DNA of 64,000 nucleotides, taken from contig JACRIN010000066.1 in NCBI GenBank assembly GCA_016220085.1, forward strand, positions 160,525-224,524, given 5' to 3'. Of the stretch, positions 1 to 8,338 are shown piece by piece. Both the position numbers and the translations under genes were made by a program. The notes below the pieces were generated by a model that was not told the origin of the DNA, made no database searches, and saw only the letters and a list, made by a program, of their open reading frames with translations. The stretch is from Planctomycetota bacterium. Lineage in GTDB: Bacteria; Planctomycetota; UBA1135; GCA-002686595. Every line of letters starts with the position of its first letter. Position 1 is the stretch's first letter.

Positions 1-1113
1 AACATCCGAGACTCGGCTCCGTTCGTCAAGGATGGTGAAGTCCGCAGAACCCCCGGATTCGATGCGTCCGCGGCCGGATAGACGCAAAACCCGCGCGACG
101 TTCGACGTGAAGGCAGGCAGCACCTTTTCGAGCGCGAGTCCGCGGTCGACGAGCTCGCGCAGCGTCCCCGCGAGCGCCGCCGGCGACCCGACGTCCATGC
201 GCGCGATGCGCCCCTCGGCGTCGAACACCGGCAGGCAGCCGCCGGAGTCGGAGCTGATCGTGATGCGAGCGGGATCGCGACCGGAGGCGAAGTAGCGAGC
301 GAGCGCGTCGGCCGCGCTCCAGGCGTCCTCGCCGTCGTCGCCTTCGTCAACCGGGAACGCAGTGACGTCGATGGTCACGCCGCGCGTCGTGAGCTCGCAC
401 GCTTCGTCGAAGAGCGCCTTGCGCCGGTTGACGTGCGTCGGAAACCAGATCGACGCCGGCAATTCGCTCTCGTCGAGCGCGCGACGAACGAGCTCGAGCC
501 CGCGCAGGCCGTCGCCGAGGTGCAGGTGCGCGACGCCGGCCTTGCCGCTCATCAACCCGCCGACGTACGCATCGCTCGCGACGCGCAGGAGCTCGTCGAA
601 CGTCGGCTGCGACGAGCGTCGATCGCTGAGCGCGAGCTCGCCGACGCCGAGGATCGGCTCGACCAGCGCGACGTCGCGCCGCACCGAGCCCGTCAACGTC
701 GCCGGCGGGAAGTGATAGCCGCCGGAGTAGCACCACGCGCCGAGCCCGCACTCGCGCAGCGCGTAGGTCGCGGCGACGAGCTCCGCCGGCGAACGGACGC
801 AGTCGTCGGTGCCGAGCAGACCGACGACGCTGGTCACGCCGGCGCGCGTGAACCGCGACGGCTCGACCGGCGGCACGCGCGTCTTGAAGCCCGCTTCGCC
901 GCCGCCGCCGGTGACGTGCGCGTGGCCCTCGATCAGCCCGGGAATCACCCGCCGGCCCGCGAAATCGCGGACGCGCACGTCGACGCCGCCGAGCTTCGCC
1001 GGCAGCGAGAGCCCGCGCTCGACCGCGAGCACCTTGCCCGACGCGACCAGCACGTCGCGAACCCCGAGAGCTTCCGGCGCGAACACGTCGACGTTTTTGA
1101 GCAGCTCGAGCAT
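1..1113 (-). CDS. iadA: Isoaspartyl dipeptidase / beta-aspartyl-peptidase (amidohydrolase), 3' end beyond window
   Basis: Minus-strand translation from 1113: MLELLKNVDVFAPEALGVRDVLVASGKVLAVERG...GLIEGHAHVTGGGGEAGFKTRVPPVEPSRFTRAGVTSVVGLLGTD...SLSDRRSSQPTFDEL...HLHLGDG; IadA-like throughout. The ORF-track calls here are other frames. Confidence 0.85.
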   Translation of the reverse strand, partial: MLELLKNVDVFAPEALGVRDVLVASGKVLAVERGLSLPAKLGGVDVRVRDFAGRRVIPGLIEGHAHVTGGGGEAGFKTRVPPVEPSRFTRAGVTSVVGLLGTDDCVRSPAELVAATYALRECGLGAWCYSGGYHFPPATLTGSVRRDVALVEPILGVGELALSDRRSSQPTFDELLRVASDAYVGGLMSGKAGVAHLHLGDGLRGLELVRRALDESELPASIWFPTHVNRRKALFDEACELTTRGVTIDVTAFPVDEGDDGEDAWSAADALARYFASGRDPARITISSDSGGCLPVFDAEGRIARMDVGSPAALAGTLRELVDRGLALEKVLPAFTSNVARVLRLSGRGRIESGGSADFTILDERSRVSDV

Positions 1114-1187
1114 CCCAGCATTGTGCTCCGGCGCGCGCGCAGCGCCAAGCCGCCGCCGCGCGCGTCGACCGCGGCGAGCCTTGCCTG

Positions 1188-1334
1188 CCCCGCATCGGTG
1201 TGCCTGCCTCGCGTGGCTGCGCTCGGCCCGCATCGCCGTGCCTGGCTCGCATCGCTTTGTTTGGCCCGCGTAGCTGTGCCCGGCCCGGATGGCTGTACTT
1301 GGCCCGCATCGCTGTACTTGGCCCGCGACCGTGG
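1188..1334. repeat. ~19-bp imperfect tandem repeat, 7+ copies
   Basis: Units e.g. cccgcatcgccgtgcctgg / ctcgcatcgctttgtttgg / cccgcgtagctgtgcccgg / cccggatggctgtacttgg / cccgcatcgctgtacttgg. Confidence 0.85.
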
Positions 1335-1481
1335 GCTCGATGCGCGCGCCGACGCCTCGGAAGCGGGAAGCTGACGGAGTTTCAGCGCGCGGACGATTGC
1401 GGTCGCGAAGCGGCGACGCACCATCGACGATCCAGCCGGCGCGAGTTCCGCGTCGGCACCCCCGACCGTTAGGAGGAACCG

Positions 1482-1802
1482 ATGACTGCGCTGTCTGGAG
1501 TTCACAAACTGCTGTTCGCCGCTCCGCTCTTGGCCGCCGCCGGCTTGATCGCCGCGCTGCAACCGTCGGCGGGAGCCACGACAACGCCGCAAGAGCCCGT
1601 TGCGCCGTCCGGCGCGACCGCGGTCGTCGAAGAGCTCGACGATTTGATGGCGAGCAACTGCACCTACTACAAGAACGCGAGCATGACGACCGTCGTCGGA
1701 CAGTTCGGCTACGACTGCTGCAACAACCCGGTCGCGTGGGGCAAGAAGACCGCGTTCAAGGTCTGCGGCGGCTGCTTCCCCTGCGTCCCGCCGCCGCCGT
1801 AA
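1482..1802 (+). CDS. Small secreted Cys-rich protein (DUF6289-like)
   Basis: N-terminal signal-like segment; C-terminal NCTYYKNASMTTVVGQFGYDCCNNPVAWGKKTAFKVCGGCFPCVPPPP; aggagg-type RBS upstream (gttaggaggaaccgatg). Confidence 0.7.
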   Translation: MTALSGVHKLLFAAPLLAAAGLIAALQPSAGATTTPQEPVAPSGATAVVEELDDLMASNCTYYKNASMTTVVGQFGYDCCNNPVAWGKKTAFKVCGGCFPCVPPPP

Positions 1803-1831
1803 GCGTTCCGCGTCACCACACCCCCGGAGGG

Positions 1832-1939
1832 CGGCTTGTCCGCCCTCCGTTCGTTTCGCTCGGAAAGCGGCTTGTCCGCCCGCGCTTCGTTTCGCTCGGA
1901 AAGCGGCTTGTCCGCCCGACCTCCACTTCGTGCGGAACC
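1832..1939. repeat. 36-bp tandem repeat, ~2.8 copies
   Basis: cggcttgtccgccctccgttcgtttcgctcggaaag / cggcttgtccgcccgcgcttcgtttcgctcggaaag / cggcttgtccgcccgacctccacttcgtgcgg. Confidence 0.9.
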
Positions 1940-2094
1940 GCTGCTCCGACGGGCGGCGCGGTTCGCGGATTCATTCGAATCACGAACCGCTCGCGTGGGC
2001 TGTTGCGACCCTTGGAGTCCGCTCCGCCGAGCGCCCGCTCGAACCGGTCCACTCGACCGGCCGCGTCCCGTCCCCCCGTCTCAGGAGCCCGGCC

Positions 2095-5000
2095 ATGCTC
2101 GTCGTTCGCACGCTCTCCGCCCTCGTCGTCGGATCCATGCTCACCGCGCTCGGTTCCGCCGGCGTGCGCGTCGTCCGCGCGGGCACGCCGTACCCGACCG
2201 ACTTCGCGACGGTCCAGGCGGCGGTCAACGCGTCGTCGAACGGCGACACGGTGTTGATCGAGGACGGGACCTATCCCGGCTTCCTCGTGCTCGGCAAGGC
2301 GTTGAGCATCGTGGTCGCGCCCGGCGCGACCGTCGCGATCGACGGATCGGTCCACATCGAGCAGACGCCGCCCGACCGAGCGATGGTGCTCGTCGGCCTG
2401 AACGTCACCGGCGATATCGCGAGTGGATTCGGTTTGAGCGCCCGCGCGAACCTGGGGTACGTGCGGCTGCAGAACTGCACGTTCCGGGGCCGCGACTGGT
2501 TCCTCCAATACGATTCCTTCGGCAACGGCGTCGGAGCCGAAGCTGCGACCGTCGACTCGAGCGCAGGCGTCAGCTTCACCCGCTGCATGTTCATCGGCGG
2601 GCGGCCGCCGTACAAACCCGACTGCTGCAACCTGGGCCACGCGGGCGGCGCCGGGCTCTCGGCGAAGACGACGCCGGTCGCGCTCTACGACTGCACGCTG
2701 GTCGGCGGAGTCGGCGGCGGCGGCGGTTGGGGCGGCCTCGGCGGCGATGCGCTGACGTTGACGAACTATGGCGCGTTCGCCTCGAACACGACCTTCATCG
2801 GAGGCAAGGGCGGCGACGGCGACGACTACATCTGGGGCCCCGGCGGCGACGGAGGCAACGGCATCTCGGTCGCGAGCGGCGCGCAGGTGCGACTGCTCGA
2901 CACGACGCAGCAAGGCGGAGCCGGCGGCGTCGCGCAGATCGTCGGCACGCGCGGGGCGACCGGTGCGCCGATCGTCGGCACCGGCGTGATCGGACAGCTC
3001 GCCGGACAGTCACGCGCGCTCGCCGGGCCGAGCGTGATCGGCGAGCAGGGCTCGATCTCGCTGACGGTCGCGGGTCAACCTGGCGACCGCGTGTTCCTGC
3101 CGAGCTCGATCCATCCGGACTTCGTCTACAAGCCCGCGTTTCGCGGGGTCTCGCTGCTCGCAGGGCCGACGCCGATGACCAAGCTCCCGCTCGCGATCGT
3201 GCCGAGTTCGGGCACGGTCACGTTCGGCGTCCCGGTCGACGATCTCTCCGGCGACGAGTCGACGCGCGTCCGCTACGTGCAGGCCTACGTCGTCGCGCCG
3301 GGCGGCGGCGCATTCCTGACGAGCCCGCTCGACCTCGTCGTCTTCGACTGTGGTGTCTCCGGGGACTGCAACCAGAACGGCGTGCCGGACCTTTGCGACA
3401 TCGCCGACGGCGCGAGCTCGGACTGCGACGCGAACGGCGTCCCCGACGAGTGCGACGTCGCCGCCGGCTTGCTCCCCGACTGCAACCAAAACGGCATCGC
3501 CGACGTGTGCGACATCGCCTCGGGCACCAGCACCGACTGCGACGGCAACGGCTCGCCCGACGAGTGCGACTACGACTGCAATCAGAACGGCGTGCCGGAC
3601 GCGTGCGACGTTTCGAGCGGGACGAGCTCCGACTGCGACGCCAACGGCGTGCCCGACGAGTGCGAGCTCGACTGCAACGCGAACGGGATCCCGGACTCGT
3701 GCGACCTCGCGAGCGGCACCAGCCTCGACGCGAACGGCAACGGCGTGCCCGACGAGTGCCAGAGCGCGGGCGACGTCTACTTCGTCTCGCCGACGGCGGC
3801 GCCGTACGGCGACGGCTCCCTCGCCGAACCGTTCGACACGATCTCGGAAGCGGTCGCGTACGCGATCGACGGCAACCAAGTGGTGCTGCTCGACGGCGTC
3901 TACACCGGGCCGGCGAATCGCGAGCTCGATCTCGGCGGGCGCGACCTCGTCATCCGCGGGCTCCACAGCTCCGCGAACGCGATCATCGACTGCGAGAACG
4001 CGGGCCGCGCGTTCCTCTTCGCGCACGGCGAGACCTCCGCGTCCGGCCTGACCAGCCTGACGATCCGCAACGGCTCGGCCGCGAGCTCACCCGCGGAGCC
4101 GAACTACGGCGGCGCCGTGCTGGTGCGCGGCGCGAGCCCGACGTTCGTCAACTGTCGCTTCGAGGACTGCGAAGCCCAGACCCACGGCGGCGCCGTGAGC
4201 ATCTCGGGCAATGCGGATCCGAAATTCGACCGCTGCACTTGGATCGGCAACCAATGTCCGTTCGGCGGCGCGATCGCGTTGGGCACGGTCGCCGCGCAGT
4301 CGCCGGCGACGCTCGAGCTCGACGGTTGCACGCTGAAGCAGAACAGCGGATTCACCGGCGGAGCGATCTTCTTCGGCGGCGTCGACCTGCGCGTGCGCGA
4401 CACGTCGATCGAGCAGAACACCGGAGGCGGCAGCACGGTCTGAGCGCAGCACGGATCGGTGCAGCTCGAACGCACGCGGATCGTCGACAACGCCGGATAC
4501 GCGCTCTACGCCTCCACGCCCGCCGCGATCCAACTCGTCGCTTGCCGCATCCAGGGCAACTCGATCGGCGCCGCGTACATCCCGGGCGTCGGAGGGACGA
4601 CGACGGTGAACGTGGACCAGTGCCTGTTCGACGCCAACTTCGGCGGCAACGTCGGAGCCCTGTGGCTCGTGCAGTGCCAAAGCGCGTCGATCACGAACAC
4701 GACGTTCGTCCACGGCCAAGGCAGCACCGCGGGCGACCTCTACGCGGTCTCGACGCCTGCCGTGACGCTCGCGAACTCGATCGTGTGGAACGACGTCGGA
4801 GTCGGCGGTCCGCCGATCCGGCTCTTCAACAGCACGCTCACGGTCTCGCACAGCGACATCCACGGCGGTCCGTTCGTCATCGTCGTCGGTCCGACGAGCA
4901 CGCTGAACTGGGGCGCGGGAAACCTGAACGCCGATCCGCTCTTCGTGTCCGAGTACGGCGCGGACGGCGACCCGACCACGTGGGCCGACAACGTGCTCAC

Positions 5001-5211
5001 GCTCGGGCCGGGCTCGCCGTGCGTCGACGCGGGCGACAACGCGGCGCTCGCGAGCGACTTCGGCGACCTCGACGGCGACGGCGACGTGCTCGAGCCGGTC
5101 CCGCTCGACCTCGCGCTCCAACCGCGGCGCGTCGACGATCCGCTGGTGCCCGACACCGGCGCGGGTGCGGCGCCGATCGTCGATCTCGGCGCGTACGAGC
5201 GTCAGCCCTGA
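2095..5211 (+). pseudogene. Secreted right-handed beta-helix protein with TSP3-like calcium-binding repeats, interrupted by in-frame TGA (4441-4443)
   Basis: MLVVRTLSALVVGSMLTALGSAGVRVVRAGTPYPTDFATVQAAVNAS...; the downstream ORF 4459-5211 is in the same frame and continues the beta-helix pattern to [24 protein letters not shown]. Confidence 0.75.
3361..3762 (+). repeat. ~57-bp coding repeats encoding DCNxNGVPDxCDxASGTSS motifs
   Basis: GDCNQNGVPDLCDIADGASSDCDANGVPDECDVAAGLLPDCNQNGIADVCD... repeated about 7 times. Confidence 0.85.
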
Positions 5212-5972
5212 ACGCGGACCGCGCGCGTCGCGAGGTAGAGCGGCAGGAACTTCGAGAGCGCGTCGGCCTTCGCGTCCTCGATGAGGTGCGTCAACGCGAG
5301 GCCGGCTTCGAGTTGGCCTCCGAGCAGCTCCTCGAGCGAGTGACTGAACACGAACGGCTCGTCCGCGGCGACCAACGCGGCGCGCTCGGCGTCGTCCAGG
5401 CGCGCCGCGTCGGAGTAGGGCAACGGATGGCGGACGACGAGCTCGCCGCGCTCGGCCGCTCGCTCGTCGAAGACGTAGTACGCCGGGTTGACGAACCCCG
5501 CGAGCAGCACGCCGCCCGGCGCGAGCACCCGTGCGACCTCGCGCCACACCGGCAGCACGTCCGGCACGAACGCGTTCGAGCACGGATGCACGACGAGATC
5601 GAAAGAGCGCGCGGCGAACGTCGAGAGCTCGCGCATGTCGCCTTCGACGGTCGCGAGCTCGAGCCCGTCACGCTCCGCGACCAGCCGATCCTGCGCGAGC
5701 TGCGCGGGCGAGTTGTCGAAGACGGTCACGCGCGCACCAGCGGCGGCGAGGATCGGGCCCTGTTGTCCCCCGCCGCTCGCGAGACAGAGCGTCCGCGCGC
5801 CTTCGAGCTTCGGGAACCACGCGCGCGGCACCGGCTTGGTCGGCGTCAGCACGATCGACCACTCGCCTCGGCGCGCGCGCTCGATCGTCTCGGCCCCGAC
5901 CGGCACCGTCCACCGGTTACCCCGCGCGACCTGCCGATCCCACGCGTCGCGGTTGTAGTCGCGGATGTTCAC
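5202..5972 (-). CDS. Class I SAM-dependent methyltransferase
   Basis: [35 protein letters not shown]...[40 protein letters not shown]. Confidence 0.85.
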   Translation of the reverse strand: MNIRDYNRDAWDRQVARGNRWTVPVGAETIERARRGEWSIVLTPTKPVPRAWFPKLEGARTLCLASGGGQQGPILAAAGARVTVFDNSPAQLAQDRLVAERDGLELATVEGDMRELSTFAARSFDLVVHPCSNAFVPDVLPVWREVARVLAPGGVLLAGFVNPAYYVFDERAAERGELVVRHPLPYSDAARLDDAERAALVAADEPFVFSHSLEELLGGQLEAGLALTHLIEDAKADALSKFLPLYLATRAVRVQG

Positions 5973-6012
5973 GGGGCAGCTCGGTGAAGTCTCGGGCCGG
6001 CAACTCGCCGAG

Positions 6013-6813
6013 CTAGCACCACGAGTTGTTGAGCACCTCGCCCATGCCGCCGGCGCCCGGGACGATGTAGCCCTTCTCGTTGAGGCCGCGTTCGCGGTCC
6101 CAATGCGTGCCGGGGGGCGTTGCGAGCACGTCGGGCGGCGACAAGCCGCGGTCGAGGCGCGCGGTGTAGACGACGGCGCGCTCGAGCGAGCTCGTCACGT
6201 GCTTCAAGTACTCCGGCGTCGCCATCATCGGCATCGCGATGATCCGCGCGGGCTCGCCGTGATGCTCGCGATAGTGGTCGATCGCGCGCAACGTCGTCGA
6301 ACCGGTCGCCCCCATCGGATCGGGCAAGAGCAGCACCGCGCCGTCGACCGAGCCGCCGATTTTCGAGCCGGAGAGATCGACGCCGACGACGTGGCCGTGC
6401 GCGTCGGAGACGCGCGCCATGTTCAGGTGGTCGAGGCGCACGTTCTCGGGCGGGAGCACGCTGGTCAGCACCTCGAAGCACGTCTGTGACGGCACGATGC
6501 CCGCTCGGATCACGTCGACGACGACGACGCGCGTCGCGGGATCGAACACCTCGCCGCGCCACACGCCTTCCTTCGGATGGAGCTCCTGCATGCGCGTCGG
6601 CACTTCCGCCGCGACGCGCGGGAACTCGCGGCCGGCGACGGCGACCAGCAGCGCTTGGTAGATCGAGCGCAGGATCGCGGTCATCTCCGGGTGACGGACG
6701 TGCGGGCTCGAGAGCCTCGCGAGCGCCGAGAGCAAGTACAGGTTGTCGAGCACGTGCACGCGCGGCCCGTACCGATGCTCGAGCTCCCAGCAGAGCCCGT
6801 CGCGCGAACTCAC
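6013..6813 (-). CDS. upp: Uracil phosphoribosyltransferase family protein (GTG start)
   Basis: [37 protein letters not shown]...[18 protein letters not shown]...[22 protein letters not shown]; overlaps the upstream aminotransferase stop by 4 bp. Confidence 0.75.
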   Translation of the reverse strand: MSSRDGLCWELEHRYGPRVHVLDNLYLLSALARLSSPHVRHPEMTAILRSIYQALLVAVAGREFPRVAAEVPTRMQELHPKEGVWRGEVFDPATRVVVVDVIRAGIVPSQTCFEVLTSVLPPENVRLDHLNMARVSDAHGHVVGVDLSGSKIGGSVDGAVLLLPDPMGATGSTTLRAIDHYREHHGEPARIIAMPMMATPEYLKHVTSSLERAVVYTARLDRGLSPPDVLATPPGTHWDRERGLNEKGYIVPGAGGMGEVLNNSWC

Positions 6814-8066
6814 GGGCGCGACTCCGCCGCGACCGCGCGAGCGAGCGACTCGACGAGCCGCGGCACGTCGGCGGCCGGCGTCGAGCACAACGCGACGCGC
6901 ACGCCGCCCGCGAGCGGCACGACGAACACGCCGTCGCCGCGCATGCGCTCGGCGACGCGCTCGCCGTCGCGACAGAACACCGTGACGAAGAAGCCGCCCT
7001 CGTAGCGCGGGTACGCGAGCCCGGACTTCGCCGCGGCCGCGTTGAAGGCTTGCACGCGCTGGAAGAGCAGGTTGCGGAGCACGTCGCGCTCGGCATCGGC
7101 GGCCGCGCGCTGCACGGGATCGCCGAGGAGCTCGGCGACCGCGAGCTGGCCCGCGTGGTTGCAGTTCGACCACGTGCCGCGGCACGAGAACGACAGCGCG
7201 GCGAAGATGCGCTTGCGCTCGAGCTCGCTCGGGTGCGTCGCGACCAGCGCGCCGACCCGCGCGCCGTACTGCGTGAACGACTTGGACACCGTGTACGCGA
7301 CCAGGATCAGCGCGTCGCCCGCGAGGCGCTCCGCGTGCTTCACCCACGCATCGGCGGAGCCGGGCGCGAAGCGCGCGTACGCGAAATCGATGCACAGCGC
7401 GACCGCGCCGCGCGTCGACGCGCTCTTGACGACGCGTTCGATGTCTTGCCACTCGCGCTCGTCGAGCGCGTACCCGGTCGGGTTGTGGCATGGAGTGTTC
7501 AGGATGACGAGCGCACGGCCCTGGCGCGCGAGCTGGGCCTCGAGCGCGCGCTCGAACGCCGCCGCGTCGAACCGTCCGCGCGCGTCGAACATCGAGAACG
7601 TCTCGACGCGTCGGCGCGTGTGCTCGGCGAGCGTCTTGTACGGCCCCCAGTAGAAGTCGGTGGTCAAGAGCGCCTGGCCGGGCTCGAGGAAATTGACGAT
7701 CGCGTGGTGCAGCGCGCCGGTGCCGCCGGGCGTCGCGACCGCGACCGATTGCTCGGCGAGCGCGCTCGCGCCGTAGAGGTCGCGAATGACGAGCTCGAGG
7801 AAGCGCGGCACGCCCGCGATCGGAGCGTAGCCCGCGCCGCGCTTCTGCGGCACGCGCGCGAGCGCCGCGAAGACGCTCGGCATCACCGCGAGCTCGCCGG
7901 AATCGTCCATCAACGCGCCGAGGGTCGCGTTGACGACTTTCTCGCCGGCCGCGCGGCGCTTCGACGCCTCGGCGTTGAGCGCGAAGATCGGGTCGTCGGC
8001 GGGCCGTTCGACGCAATCGGGGATCAGGAACGAAGGTCGGACGGTCACGGGCGCTCGCACGTTCAT
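6810..8066 (-). CDS. Pyridoxal-phosphate aminotransferase class I/II (aromatic/aspartate type)
   Basis: DDPIFALNAEA...NATLGALMDDSGELAVMPSVF...VILNTPCHNPTGYAL...VAYTVSKSFTQYGARVGALVA. Confidence 0.88.
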   Translation of the reverse strand: MNVRAPVTVRPSFLIPDCVERPADDPIFALNAEASKRRAAGEKVVNATLGALMDDSGELAVMPSVFAALARVPQKRGAGYAPIAGVPRFLELVIRDLYGASALAEQSVAVATPGGTGALHHAIVNFLEPGQALLTTDFYWGPYKTLAEHTRRRVETFSMFDARGRFDAAAFERALEAQLARQGRALVILNTPCHNPTGYALDEREWQDIERVVKSASTRGAVALCIDFAYARFAPGSADAWVKHAERLAGDALILVAYTVSKSFTQYGARVGALVATHPSELERKRIFAALSFSCRGTWSNCNHAGQLAVAELLGDPVQRAAADAERDVLRNLLFQRVQAFNAAAAKSGLAYPRYEGGFFVTVFCRDGERVAERMRGDGVFVVPLAGGVRVALCSTPAADVPRLVESLARAVAAESRP

Positions 8067-8168
8067 GCGTGGATTCTCGCGGCGGGTCGAGGGCGCGGCA
8101 GTCTATCAGCCCCCCGCCCGGTTCGCGCCGCTCGCCGGAGCGCGTACGGACGCTTTCGAGCTCGTCTC

Positions 8169-8338
8169 AGAGTCCGTGAGAGCATCCACGCGACGGCCCG
8201 AGGACGTGCGAGCACGCGCGGGGACGTGTCCTGCGAGCAGAAGTGACGACACGATTCCGTGAAGTCGTGGAGGCGCTTCGACGCAGCCGAGCGGGTACCG
8301 GCGCGTCCGACGCCCGCGTGCGGTCTTTCGCGGACTGC
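8169..8338. repeat. Interspersed intergenic element, copy A
   Basis: gagtccgtgagagcatccacgcg...gagcagaagtgacgacacgattccgtgaagtcgtggaggcgcttcgacgcagc; alignable with 21724-21890. Confidence 0.75.

Noticed and set aside
1188-1334. CRISPR array
   Set aside because: Units are contiguous with no unique spacers and are imperfect; a minisatellite fits better.
3361-3762. CRISPR-like periodic repeat
   Set aside because: Periodicity is explained by in-frame TSP3-like calcium-binding peptide repeats.
4441-4443. Selenocysteine codon
   Set aside because: No Cys-type redox context around the TGA and no evidence for a SECIS element; nonsense mutation or error is simpler.
1836-5987. 1383-aa Arg-rich plus-strand ORF
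   Set aside because: Out-of-frame shadow of the beta-helix gene and methyltransferase; low-complexity R/A/G composition typical of high-GC alternate frames.
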